A stretch of 64,000 nucleotides of DNA from Pinus tabuliformis (Eukaryota > Streptophyta > Pinopsida > Pinales > Pinaceae): positions 692,488,420 through 692,552,419 of the forward strand of contig CM062813.1 in the NCBI GenBank assembly GCA_031772625.1, read 5' to 3'. The notes beneath the pieces were generated by a model. It saw only the letters and a program-made list of their open reading frames with translations, searched no databases and was not told where the DNA came from. How positions within the stretch are numbered: the first letter of the stretch is position 1; every line of letters starts with the position of its first letter. Made by a program: the position numbers and the translations under genes. This document shows positions 34,841 to 47,400 of this stretch, in pieces.

Positions 34841-36125
34841 ATTTATATATCAAAACGCTAAAAATATAATGAAAAATTAATCACACCATTGTTAATTCCG
34901 TATCCAAATATAATTAATAATTTAATTTAATTTTTTTTTTTTTAACTATTAAATACATACCATTTTAAAAACACTAGAATGAATCCATACGCATCTGGAA
35001 TTCATACACACGAAAGGAAGTCCTCGTAGGTATTGGATAATGTTAAAGTTTAAAGACTAAAGGTCCAAATAATGGCAGTTCGTGGTTGTAATTTGGTACA
35101 TGACAATAATATGTCAACATTCATTTCCACGTGATGAAAGTGACCCATCATAAAGTTATTGTAACTTTTCCTATTTCATCTTTCTCTTGTAAATCCACTT
35201 ATTACATGTTTTTTAAATTATCATATGTTATTGAATAATATAAGATTAAAAGTATGGTAACGGGAGATTCTTTTCCCCTAATTTGTTCATGCAAAAACAT
35301 GTGCAGGTTTATTGTGTTAAATAATAAATTTATTAAAATAAATTTTTGCCCAGAGTTCTCTCGTGCAATGATATTTCAAGATTTATTATAATACACTTTG
35401 AATTGATTGGACTAATGATATACCTCAAGGTTATGGAATGGGTTTATTATAATACACTTTGAATTGATTGGACTAATGATATACCTCAAGGTTATGGAAT
35501 GGAATAATGATAGTTGTTTGGAATTTGATTATATTATTAATAATTAATATAACTTGTGCAATGATATTTCAAGGATTATTATGATACACTTTGAATTGAT
35601 TGGACTAATGATATACCTCAAGGTTATGGAATGGAAATTGATTATATTATTAATTATTAATAATATAATAATTGATAAATAATTTAATTAAATTATATGT
35701 TTTTAAAGATTATAGTATATTTTTTATTGTCAAAATGTATTGGTTCTGTGTTATTTTATTGTATTTTTTCAATTTTAATCATTGTTTCTGAAAAATGCTT
35801 AATATTTTTATTTTTTCATAAATTTTAAAATAATTTTCTGTAAATCATATTTGTAATTTTCGATTAGTTGAGGGAGGGAGCTCTAATGGGACATAAATCC
35901 TCTAATGGAGGGTGTTTTATTTTTGGTATTTGGTCAGTGTTTGACAATTCATTTTGAAAAAAAAAAAACTAATTTTCTGATTTGTCATTACGTTGGTGAG
36001 TGCTCTAACACTAGCACTCGCACTATTATGTTACTATTCTGCCTAATGATCCCACACTAGCACTCGCACTATTATGTTACTATTCTGCCCAATGATCCCA
36101 AGATTGATGCGGTTGCAAGTCCTTT
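34841..36125 (+). repeat. AT-rich intergenic repeat, copy B, third segment
   Basis: Matches 17390-18222 and 47570-48130. A sub-block of about 70 bp (TTTATTATAATACACTTTGA... to CTCAAGGTTATGGAATGG) occurs three times between 35380 and 35640 but once in copies A and C. No genes are seen. Confidence 0.7.
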
Positions 36126-37790
36126 GCATAGGCGCAGCGGGTGTTGTACAAAACACAAATTAATATTATTATGTTTCCTTGTGCAAAGCTTTAGTGTGCG
36201 GAGGGCGAGGTATGTGCAAGAGAATGAGGATGCAGAGGGAACTTTATTCCGCAGGGACAAAATTAATTTTAAACTCCTTTACAAATTTAGTTGTGTGGCA
36301 GAGTAGTTGCATAATGCTATGAATCTGTGCAGAATGAAGGATGTGCAGAGGATGGGGTACGCGTAGGAGAACAAGGGAGTAGAGGGAACTCTATTCCGTC
36401 GACATGTACTTAATGTAACTATGAACAAATCTCAAATTAATATTATTATGTTTCAATGTGTGGAGTTTTCTTGTGTGAAGCTTTCCTTGTGCAGAGATTT
36501 TACTGTGCAGAGGACGAGGTATGTGCAGGATTACAAGAGTGCAGAGGGAACTTTATTTCATAGGGAAGAAATTAATTTCAAACTATTTTCGATTTAAAAT
36601 TTGTACATATCTAACTCTGCAGGAGAGAAGTTACATAGAGATATGAATCTGTGTGGAATGAAAGATGTGTGGAGGATGGGGTATGTGCGGGAGAATGGGT
36701 GTGCAGAGGGAACTATGTTCTGTGGACGTGTAATTAATTTAACTATGAACAAAAACTTTAATTCCTAATGTAATAATATTTAACATTTTCCTATTACATA
36801 TGTACAAATTATCTTAATATGCAGATTGATAAAGGTAGTGTTATTTCAGTTTGCATTTTGTACAATAAAAGTTTCAATTTCGCTTTCGTTCTCCACATAA
36901 TGAAAACGTTCACTGTCTGAACGGTGTGCAGAGGATGGGGTAGTTGTGGGAGAATGAAGGGTGTGCAGAGGATGGGGTAGTTGTGGGAGAATGGGTGTGC
37001 AAAAGGAACTTTATTACATTGACACGTAATTAATTTAACTATGAACAAAAATCAAATTGATATTATTATGTTTCATTGTGCGGAGCTTCCTTGTGGGAAG
37101 ATTATACTATGTGGAGGTCAGGTATGTGTGTGAGAACAGGGGTGCAGAGGGAACTTTATTCCGCAAGGACGAAATTAATTTTAAACTATTTTGTATCTAA
37201 ATTATTTACAGATTCAGTTGTGTGGAAGATCAGTTGCATAGAGCTATGAATCTATGTTGAATGAAAGGTGTGCAAATGACAGAGTATGTGCAGGAGAATA
37301 GGGGTGCAGATAGAACTTATGGACGCGTAATTAATTTCACTACGAGGGATTTTTGATGGGACTGTGCAGAATGAAATATGTGCAAAGGACAAAGTATGTG
37401 CGAAAGAACAAGGGTGCAGAGAGAACTTTATTCCATTGCACAATTAATATCACTATGAACAAAAACTTTAATTCTTAATGTAATAATATTTCAAATTTTC
37501 CTATTACATATATATAAATTTTCTTAATATATAAATTGATTAATTAAAACATTTATCCTTAATGCGGTAAAAATATTAACTATTGAACATGCATGCAAAA
37601 CAAATTTTGATTTACAGTATTTAGTGCCAAGAACTACACAAAATTAGTTTTAAATTCTTTTCCATTTAAAACTTTTGTAGATTTATTTGCGTGGGACAGT
37701 AGTTGCATAGAGCTATGAATCTGTGTGGAATGAAGGATGTGCAGAGGATAGAGTATGTGTGGGAGAACCGGAAGGGGGCCAGGGGGAGGT
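36126..37790 (+). repeat. Degenerate tandem family (about 150-160 bp units), copy B
   Basis: Same series as 25942-27180, with the AACTTTATT core at about 36240, 36387, 36549, 36711, 37007, 37152, 37314 and 37424. The first four spacings agree with copy A within 1-2 bp, so the array was duplicated as a block. No coding potential is seen. Confidence 0.8.
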
Positions 37791-38127
37791 GGACGCGAAG
37801 GGGATGCAACTTCATTCGATTAGTACTGTGACACTAACAACCAAATAGGTATTTCTAGTGCGTTTATCATTTATTATTTCATTTTAGGTCATTTTCCATC
37901 TAAAACTTGTACATATTTAGTTGCATGGAAGAACAATTCCATAAAGTTGTCAGGCCAGGTTTGTGTAACTCCGAATGAAATTGTACGATTTGCACTAAGA
38001 GATTATTGATATATACATTGTGAGGGATACTCTTGGAATTCAAATTCCATTATCTCTTCACCTTCTCTAGTTTTTTATTTACAATATTTACATGAATTTC
38101 CTAATCCCAAATTTTAAATGTTAACAT

Positions 38128-38148
38128 CCCCCCCCCCCCCCCCCCCCC
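38128..38148. repeat. 21-bp poly(C)/poly(G) run
   Basis: An uninterrupted run of 21 C on the plus strand. On the minus strand it is G-rich and lies between Copia RNase H and the LTR start, where the polypurine tract belongs. Confidence 0.9.
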
Positions 38149-39610
38149 TTCCGCCCCCTTCCTCTCCCTTAATCGGAAGGGATGTTGGTGAGTCCAAGAA
38201 TCATTCTTAATCTCTAAAACTTTTCTCTTCCAATCGATTTGGTGAAGATATATTCAATCTACTCATTTGTGGAAAAATTGTGAAGGTGAATAATCTTGGC
38301 CTCAACATGATGTCGAATGAGATGATACTTGTATTGATGTGATTGGTTTTATCATGGAACTTTGGGATCTTTGCCAACTTTATTGCAAAAGTGTTGTCAA
38401 TCAAAAGAGGAGTAAAATGCATTTGTTTCCCTTATAAATCTTCCAGAATCTTCTTGAGCCACATAATCTCATTCGCTTTTTCTGCAAGTACCACATATTC
38501 AGCCACATTTGTGGAATTTACTGTAACTGATTATTTGCATGACCTCGAGGAGAAAAATCTTGATCGAAGATGCATAACAAAACCTAAAATAAATACTCCA
38601 TTTTATTTATCCCCATATCAACAGGTGAATCAAAATTGTCTACATCACCTCCATTCTAACTAGCAGAGATTCTTGTCCTTGTCTTTCCAACCTCATCAGG
38701 ATGAGCGCTTTCAAGTGTCTCTGTGACCCATTTTGGAGGACCTTTTTTAGATGTCCGAGGTTGTTTAATTGACTAAGACGGGGCTGAATCGATATTTAGC
38801 TTCTTAATTCTCTTAGTCACATCACTCAAAGTGTCTTCTTGATGAATGGGTGGATCTTCATGAGGGGGAGAGAGTGATTTAGAAGGAGATTCCATAGATT
38901 GATCCAATATAGGGATCCCCCCTTCAAGATACGGAATCTCATTATCAAATTATTGACACATTTTTGCATGCCTGAATCTATGTAAGCGATCAAACTGTAG
39001 CTCAACAACATTTTCAATCTTGGAAGATTTAAGAAATATCAAATCTCTAGATATTATAAGCTTCTTATTTACTTCATCACAAAGACGATATGCTTTGGAG
39101 GTATCTGAGTATCCCAAGAAGATACATTTTCGACTCCTTGCACTGAGTTTATTTCTTTGTTCCTTAGGAATCAAGGCATAATAGGTGGAACCAAAAACCT
39201 TGAGATGCCTCACCAAAGGAATGTGGCCATACCAAATTTCATACGGAGTATTTATTTTGAGAGCATGAGATGGACACCTATTCTTAATATACACAACACA
39301 TAGAACTGCATCAACCCAAAACATCAACTTTACATTTTTGAAAAACATCATTGAACGTACCATATTTAAGATTGTCTTGTTCATTCTTTCAGCTACACTG
39401 TTCTATTGAGGATTATAAGGATCATTTGTTTGATGTTTGATCCCATGCTGGCGCAGGTAGTTTTCAAATTCATTTGAAGTATATTCTTTTCCATTATCAG
39501 TACGAATAGAGTCAATATGAGATTTTGTATATTTTTCAATCCATCCATGAATTTTTTTTAAAGTTTCAAAGACTTCAGATTTGTTCTTCAATAGATATAC
39601 CCAACATAGG

Positions 39611-41224
39611 GCCACATAAGTTAGAATGAATGAGTTCAATCTTTCTACGTGTTGTGGAATGAGAATCATGAAAAGACGGTTTGTTGTGATTTTCTAAGAT
39701 ACAAGCATCACATTGCTTATGTTTCCTAGGAATGGTACAAAAAATAGAAACACCATTTTTCTTCAATAAACGCAGAATGTTATAGTTCAAATGTCCAAAT
39801 ATAGCATGCCATAAGAGACTCTATGGTATTGTACCTCCATCAAATTGAGAATTGAATGCAAAATTTTGTGCATGAGCAGAGGTTCCTTACATCTTCAGAA
39901 TACCTTCCTTCTATACCAGTCATGACAAGTGAGTTGTTTGATTCTTTTCTGACCTCAACCTTGCCATCAAACATGTGTATGGAGTGTCCTTTCGAGCGGA
40001 TGTGAACCAAAGACAACAAGTTTCTTTGCAATTCTAGGAGGTAGAGAACATCATGTAGAAGAAAGTCTGGGAGACCAGGTAGTTTGATCTTGATGGTGCC
40101 AAGCCCTAATGGCCTGAGTTTTGACTTATCTACAAAGTAGACTTCTCCATCGACATTTTCAGTGAATTATTCAAAGAAATCTCTTCTAAAAGTCATGTGG
40201 CAAGTTTCTCCTTAATCAAACAACTATACATCTTTCCACGAAGCAAGTGAAGCATTAAATAAGTCTTCAGTTACTCCAATATTGCAATGTGCCACAACAT
40301 AATGAGCAGATTTTGGTGCTTCACTGTAACCACCCTCCTCCAAAATCTATCCAAGTAACCAGCCAACCAGGGTAAACATGCAATGAGAGGCTACTATGAT
40401 ATGATTCAACGGAATATGCATAGGGCCACATAAGCTAGAATGAATGAGTTCAATCTTTCTATGTGTTGTGGAATGAGAATCATGAAAAGACGGTTTGTTG
40501 TGATTTTCTAAGATACAAGCATCACATTGCTTATGTTTCCTAGGAATGGTACAAAAAATAGAAACACCATTTTTCTTCAATAAACGCAGAATGTCATAGT
40601 TCAAATGTCCAAATATAGCATGCCATAAGAGACTCTATGGTATTGTACCTCCATCAAATTGAGAATTGAATGCAAAATTTTGTGCATGAGCAGAGGTTCC
40701 TTACATCTTCAGAATACCTTCCTTCTATACCAGTCATGACAAGTGAGTTGTTTGATTCTTTTCTGACCTCAACCTTGCCATCAAACATGTGTATGGAGTG
40801 TCCTTTCGAGCGGATGTGAACCAAAGACAACAAGTTTCTTTGCAATTCTAGGAGGTAGAGAACATCATGTAGAAGAAAGTCTGGGAGACCAGGTAGTTTG
40901 ATCTTGATGGTGCCAAGCCCTAATGGCCTGAGTTTTGACTTGTCTGCAAAGTAGACTTCTCCATCGACATTTTCAGTGAATTATTCAAAGAAATCTCTTC
41001 TAAAAGTCACGTGGCAAGTTTCTCCTTAATCAAACGACTATACATCTTTCCACAAAGCAAGTGAAGCATTAAATAAGTCTTCAGTTACTCCAATATTGCA
41101 ATATGCCACAACATAATGAGCGGATTTTGGTGCTTCACTGTAACTACCCTCCTCCCAAATCTATCCAAGTAACCAGCCAACCAAGGTAAACATGCAATGA
41201 GAGGCTACTATGATATGATTCAAC
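39611..41224 (-). repeat. Tandem duplication of about 800 bp within the Copia remains
   Basis: 39611-40410 and 40424-41224 match along their whole length with few differences, separated by about 13 bp. Both carry the same protease/pre-integrase region (LSLVHIRSKGHSIHMFDG and HKQCDACILENHNKPSFHD). Confidence 0.92.
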
Positions 41225-43600
41225 CTCCTTGGTGACCTTAAGGAAATGGAATCGACAGAAACACATCAACCATACCTTCCACATCAGCAACAACACTTCG
41301 AGGAGGCATCCCAACCACTGAGGAATTGCGCCCCTAAGTCCCACTGAATTTTTAGACCTCTTGACCTCTGGACACTTTCACAAGCCTGCAAGCGAACATC
41401 CAGGGAATTTTCCTAGCAGACCTGTGCCCACGTCTGCGAAATCCAAGTCACTTTTCTAGCCTAGAATTCCAGCCACTGCCGAGAACTTGTTATAAATTTC
41501 ATAATCCATCAAAGACACAATGACAAGACTGCTAAAACAAAAATCAACCTTAGGTCTAGGCCTGACCATCCACAACCGAGACTGACATTCTATCAAATGC
41601 TTGACATCAATGCAACGTACATGTCTAGGATACAAGACAAAGCATGAATGACTGAAAACTCTTATGAAACATGACAAGAAGGATCACGAACTTCTCCCTT
41701 GAATTGTTATAACATCAATTAAGTCTTGCATCCATCATTTTAACAATTACAAGTAAATACATGAAATAACCATGACATGAACCAATCAATTAACCATGCT
41801 TATAACCAACATAAAACCATGGATATAATAGTGTGATAACAACCATTAAATAAACATATACAATTGCAAAAGAAAGAGGACTTAAATTTTATTTACCATA
41901 GGAAAATCCGACTAGGTTCGAGACTTCCACGTACCACCCGATTGTAGATATGGCTGAACCAAAACTTTCTTTCAGCTAGTCACCCTCGTGCCATTTTCCA
42001 AGCATGAATGTGGGATCTCATGGAAAAACCAATCCAATAACAACCAAGGGACTCTTGAGGTTAAACCACCTCCACCCTCACCAATCCGTGATCACACAAA
42101 AACTGGTGCTCGAATCACAAAACCGAACCGAACTTGGAATGCCATCCAGAATCCATCAATATCCTTGAGGAATTTTATGTCTCCTTATCTCTCAGGATTT
42201 ACCACAATCCACAACGGATCACTAGGCCCTAAACTAAGACACCAATCTCTCAAGCTTTACCACAATCCACACCAGATCACTAGGCCCTAAACCAAGACTC
42301 CTCCCTTAGGCTTTACCGTGTATCCCGCCAAGACCAGTCAAAGGATTCCTAGGTCTTTGGGAATGAACCTTGAGACCACCTCCGCCCTAGATTCTGAAAT
42401 CCATCCGGTAAACCAAAGCTCAAAACCAAGATGAACACCCACACCAGGATATCCTGCCCAACATTCAACTTGAAATACGTCTCCCTTACCTTCCCTGACC
42501 TTCCCTTCTCTGCTACACAGTCCCTCCGGCAATCTGGTCACCCCCTTCCATGTAGTCACTCACCTTCCAAGTTCCCTGACATCCCCTATCTCGGGCAATC
42601 CATCCCTTGGAAAGGCTTCCTCACATCATAAAGTCAAACAACCAAGGTATATACCTACCTCAAACCATCATACCAGTCACAGCATGCTCATGGAAATCAA
42701 TGGACACTATTGGGTACCAGTGTCCCATAATGGTCGTTCTCCCGAAGTGCTTTACCAACATACTGCTACATGTTCCAATTCATTTTGTCGTTGTTGCTAA
42801 TGCTTGTGGTCGATTTCAACCACCTAATGCATGTTCATGCATTCCTGTTCCAAGCACATAGTTTTTGTTAGGTTCAAACTAAACTGAAATAACTTCACAT
42901 CATACCTCATTAGTAGCTTGTCAATAAGGTACACTTGCAATCCTATTTACTTCCTGTCACAACAACTCAAACTAGCATCCTTGATCAAATCATCATGTAT
43001 AAACATATCATATTAGGTTAGCTCAAAACACAACCATCAGAGATCAAAATCGTAAATCACATGTAACCATCATGAACTAGAATCATAGATCACATGTAAT
43101 CATTATGGACCATAATCATAACTCGCATGCATAATAAAACTGAAGTAAAATACTATTACTATAAATATAATATATTAACATATAGATGAGAGACAAAACC
43201 AACCAAGGATTTATTTATTATAGATTGATAAAGAAATATTAATAAACAATTATAAAACATAAAACACTTGGGTTAAATTATTATTATTACCATTATTTAA
43301 TTTTAAGGTCACTACCCAACTAGACACCAAATTGGTGTATGATACTTTCTTGTTTTTGTGACAAGGGATCCACTTCCCCTGACTGCTAATTCTAAAAAAA
43401 CATACATACTCTACCCCTGGTTTTGAACTTGTGACCTCTTAAGTGAAAACACATACTCTTAAAAAAAACACCCAATTTATAAAGCAAAAATTACCCACAA
43501 ATACAAATTCTATCAAATTTTCTTTGGCCCCACATCAATAATCATTCTATATCCACTTTGTGAAACAACAAATCAATAATCACTCTATATCAAGAAATCT
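41225..43600. other. Intergenic DNA without recognisable genes
   Basis: Higher in GC than the backbone repeat between about 41900 and 42850, but short frames only and none with a domain I recognise. A 58-bp tandem pair (TTTACCACAATCCAC... at 42198 and 42256) is the only internal repeat seen. It separates the Copia remains from the ferric-reductase-like exon. Confidence 0.6.
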
Positions 43601-43712
43601 GAAGAAATTCTACAATGAAAACAGACCATTTTGATTTAATCTTCTTTGGCTTCACTATGAGAAGTCCCGGGTCCTAATTTTATCAACATCAACAAATCTG
43701 AAGAAATTATAC

Positions 43713-43869
43713 CTGTATATCCAAAGGCTGGTGTGCTTGTTTTCTTTTCCAAACGAAGCAACAGTTTGGTCAAGAATTTAGTGGCTCTCAAGATCCAGAT
43801 TGGAACCCAGCCGGAGAATATCACTAGCAAGAGCACCTTAAGGACCGAGCAAGTTTTGGCCTTTTTCAT
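43713..43869 (-). pseudogene. Ferric reduction oxidase (FRO)-like first exon, isolated
   Basis: From the ATG at 43869 the minus-strand frame reads MKKAKTCSVLKVLLLVIFSG, then a Trp-rich membrane helix (WVPIWILRATKF), LLLRLEKKTSTPAFGYTG. This resembles the N-terminal membrane helix of plant FRO ferric-chelate reductases (LMLxIFxGWxxxW, then a TxxxFGxxG block). A GT donor (ACAG|GTATAA, boundary at 43713) follows. FRO enzymes reduce Fe(III) at the plasma membrane or plastid. No other exon (heme-binding membrane domain, FAD or NADPH sites) is seen in the 2.5 kb downstream, so it is an orphan exon or pseudogene. The match is short. Confidence 0.4.
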
Positions 43870-44059
43870 TGTTTCATTTTTACGCGGCTACACCATGCCT
43901 GATCAAGTTCTCCAGAAATAAGAATATACACAGATAATATAGCCCTCCTCAGATGAGAGGATACATTCATAGATAATATAGGCATAATATCCTTGATATT
44001 GTTATGAAAGAAGAGCTTCAATTTCCTCTCTTGTGGACCTGCAATCCGAGAGTGTGGAA

Positions 44060-44087
44060 TATGTGAATCTATAAAAATACAATTAAC
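44060..44087 (+). repeat. Left edge of copy C and left target duplication
   Basis: GTGAATCTATAAAAATACAA resembles the AT-rich repeat. ATAAAAATACAATTAAC at 44071-44087 is repeated exactly at 44488-44504 and flanks the 5S-headed element. Confidence 0.7.
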
Positions 44088-44088
44088 T

Positions 44089-44208
44089 AGGTGCGATCAT
44101 ACCAATGTTAATGCACCGGATCCCATCAGAACTCCGCAGTTAAGCACACTTGGGCTAGAGTAGCACTGGGATGGGTGACCTCCCGGGAAGTCCTAGTGTT
44201 GCACCCTC
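44089..44208 (+). rRNA. 5S rRNA-like sequence (head of the SINE-like element)
   Basis: 120 bp closely matching plant 5S rRNA from GGTGCGATCATACCA to GTTGCACCCTCC. The Pol III control regions are visible: box A AGTTAAGCACAC (44138-44149) and box C ATGGGTGACCTCCCGGGAAG (44171-44190). Several differences from the usual plant sequence are C-to-T or G-to-A changes (for example GCACAC where GCGCGC is common), as expected for methylated DNA that is not under selection. A single unit, not part of a 5S array, so unlikely to supply ribosomes. Confidence 0.85.
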
Positions 44209-44214
44209 CCCCCC

Positions 44215-44219
44215 TTTTT
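44215..44219 (+). terminator. T5 run after the 5S-like sequence
   Basis: A run of five T just after the 5S-like part would act as a Pol III terminator. A SINE of the full 400 bp would need read-through of it, or the run arose later. Confidence 0.5.
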
Positions 44220-44487
44220 GCACACGAGTGCACAACTCACGCTGCTGGGGAAGTCGGCTTTCTCGCACCCCGTCCGTGATCGAATCTCATATGTGGCGTT
44301 GCGCGACAGCTATTGTGTATCATCCAACATGTATATTGGTTTGATGTAATTAATGTGTATCATCCAACATGTATATTGGTTTTATGTAATTGATGTGATG
44401 GATCTGTTAATTGTATATAATGTATATATTGTACACCAGACCTAATACAAGCTTCTTCAAGGGACTCACCCCCCATTTAATTAAAAA

Positions 44488-47400
44488 ATAAAAATACAAT
44501 TAACCATCTACTAAAATGAATCTATAAAAATTATCAATCACTTAAAAAACCTAATAATAAAAATATACCATTAAACATATACTAAAACATAATAATAAAA
44601 ATATATCATTAAACATTTACTAAATTGAATCTATAAATGTATGCATAGAGGAGTAAAAATAATCTTGACGAACCCTCATAACCATGTTCAAAGTCATTCA
44701 AAAAATAATAATAAAAATATACAATTAAACATCTACTAAGGTGAATCTATTAACGTATGCATAGGTGAATCAATAAATGTGTGCATAGGGTACGGTAGAC
44801 GAACCCTCAGGACCTTTAACGACCTAAATGCCCAAACTTAAGTCAACATAAAATTTTAATAGATAGTTTCAAAAACATGTTATTAAGATCTAATTTTTAA
44901 TTTAGGTTTTAAAAGTTTATAGATTTTTTTTATATAGAAGTTTATAAAAAAAATTTACATAGAAGTTTATAGATTTTTTTTATAAAATTGCAATTTTTAG
45001 ATTTTTTTTTTAATAGAGTTGCCATTTTTAGATGATGTTTTTTTAATGGGAAATAGTACTTTTAATTGAGGTTTTAAAAGTTTTTAATTTTTTTTTTTAA
45101 AGATTGTAATTTTTAGGGGTTGTTTTAGAGGTGAAATGGGTGAAAATATGAAGATGAATTACATTTTTGAGACAAATGTGGCATTGAAATTTCAAGTTTT
45201 CCTCTTTTATCAAATTGAAACCCTCAAAATTTATATAAGCATTATGACTTTTGATTTGGAGTAAAGAAAATTATGGAGAATGATGTTGTTGTCCTAATAA
45301 TATTTTTGGCAAAAATATTTAATGTTGTATAATACGTCAATTTTCCATTAAATGAAATGTTTATCTTTGCAAATTTTCATACGTCTTAAGAGGTATGCAT
45401 GTGTTCACATAGCATAACTTAGTCTCTCACACACACATATATATGATCATGATTTACACGTCAAGTTCAAGAAATGTGTTTTTCAACTATTTAAATAAAT
45501 CTAAAAACCAAAAGTACCCTTTTGAAGAGGACTTTTAAACGAAGATAATGGTAGTTTTTGAAGTTTTAAAAGAAATTAGATGAAAAATATCATATGAATT
45601 TCAAAATGTCAAACTCATATGCCATTGGAAATCCAACATGATAAACTCAACCACCTAAGGACAAATTTTGCCCTAATTATGCTAAGGTACTAAATGGTGT
45701 TGCCGAGAACTCTGTGTAACTAAGAAATCTGCAGAAGAGGAGCTAAAGCTCTATTGTTTAGGCCCTCCATGCTTAAAACACTTGATCCAACAGTTCAAAT
45801 TCAAATTTCAAATGGGTTTAAGAAACCCTCATAGGGTTAAAGAAAAGCTAGATTGATGTATCATAATTATCTAAAAGGAAAAATGAAGCCTCTCAATACT
45901 TTTCTTTAAGTGAATTATAAAATTTATTTATTCCACAAATGTTTTTTATAAATATTCAAATATATTCTAAACTCCAATTTTTCTAAATTTTATTTTATTT
46001 TACCAAGAAAATAATAATAATAATATATAGATAACTTTCTATAAAATATTTTAAATGATAAATTATTTATTGTTTTGATTCTAAAAATAACATATTTTTG
46101 TAATTATTCATTATATAATATTTTGATGTAGAAATTTTCAATAAAAATAAATCAAATTATAATAAATAAATAAATAAATAAAACAACAAACTAAATTAAA
46201 CTAAATTTTATAATATTATTATTTTAAAAATAAATTTAGAAGTATAATTTTTTATATATATTTCGCCCTTGTATAGACTGAGGACAAAATTGAGTGCAAT
46301 TACATTTTATAGGTTGAGAGAGATTTATTAAATTATTACAACTTCCTTAATTAGTATTACACTCATTTTTTTGTTGAACAAGTGGATGTTAATGCATGTA
46401 TATATATATATATGACCGAGATAATCATGTTTATTAACTCTTCAGTGAATTTTATAAAATAAACATCTCTAGTATTTTCAAATTCACATTTTTGAGTTAC
46501 ACTTAATAAAAAATTATAATACTTATTAAAATCAAATTGATAAATTTTCTTATGTTTAATCACTTTATTATTTAAATTATAACTTTGAAAAGTTAAATCA
46601 TATTAAAAACGATTTTCAAGTTACTAAATTATAAATATAAAATATTACAATTTCAATGGCAAGAGAGACAATCATTTTTCAAATTTATACATCAAAACCC
46701 TAGATATATAATAAGAAATTAATCCACACTATTATTAATTCTCTATTCAAATATAATTACTAATTAAATTTAGTTTTTCTAGCTATCAAATACTTACAAT
46801 TTTAAAGTTTGCATATCATTATTGATATTTATATAAATTTTAAAATTTCTATTTTTAAGAGCCTCAACAAAGCGATCTAGAACTTAAAAATTGCTCCATC
46901 CAGAATCATTTTTTCACCAAAATGTAACCTTATTTCACTAAAAAAGCATTACCCAACTCCATCCTATCAACCAAATATCATCCATGACAAATGGTAAACT
47001 TAAAGTTAATAGATTTACTATAAAAAGTTTATTAAATAATATAATTATTTAGCTTTTTTTAGGTTATATTTTTTATTTGTTTTAATTTAAAATTTATAAA
47101 TATATTTGCATGCTATGAAAGCACCCAAAAATCATTATTTTAAAAACTACTCAAAAAAAATATTTGAACACTAGTGAATATATATATATATATGATCTGT
47201 CTATTTGTTATTTAATGTAAATTAATATAGATTCATTTTAATCTACTAAAATGATCAGAAAAAATTAAATTTCTGAAAATTTAAATTATTTTTGAAGTGT
47301 AAAATCTGAAAAATAATTTATACTTTGAAAAATTTGATATCTCTATACTTTTAATACATTTAACATTAAAATAAATCACCAAAATAAATTTCTCAAAATT

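Larger units (their letters stand above)
37791..41224 (-). mobile_element. Copia element remains, minus strand
   Basis: Fossil. Reading leftwards: protease/pre-integrase part (about 41220-39700), integrase core (39669-39403: HGWIEKYTKSHIDSIRTDNGKEY, RQHGIKHQTNDPYNPQ), integrase C-terminal part (39384-38950: IKNRCPSHALK, PYEIWYGHIPLVRHLKVFGS), linker (about 38940-38700), and RNase H end (38560-38207: LIDNTFAIKLAKIPKFHDKTNHINT). A G-rich purine tract (the C-run at 38128-38148 plus flanks) and LTR-like DNA starting TGTTAACATT (38126 leftwards) follow. RT is mostly absent. A segment of about 800 bp is duplicated in tandem. Clearly broken. Confidence 0.8.
44088..44487 (+). mobile_element. 5S rRNA-headed SINE-like element
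   Basis: About 400 bp bounded by a perfect 17-bp direct repeat ATAAAAATACAATTAAC (44071-44087 and 44488-44504) and ending in an A-rich stretch (TTTAATTAAAAA). The first 120 bp are a nearly complete 5S rRNA sequence. The body (44220-44470) is unrelated to 5S and contains a 35-bp tandem pair (TGTGTATCATCCAACATG at about 44314 and 44349). A long target duplication plus A-rich 3' end indicates LINE-driven retroposition, with 5S supplying an internal Pol III promoter. Cassandra elements also carry 5S, but inside LTRs and with 5-bp duplications. No coding capacity. Confidence 0.75.

Noticed and set aside
43477-43560. Possible second FRO exon downstream of 43713
   Set aside because: No heme- or FAD-binding motifs and only short AT-rich frames were found between 41225 and 43700.
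44088-44487. Cassandra-type TRIM LTR
   Set aside because: The 5S lies at the very start of the unit, there is no LTR pair, primer site or 5-bp duplication, and the flanking repeat is 17 bp.
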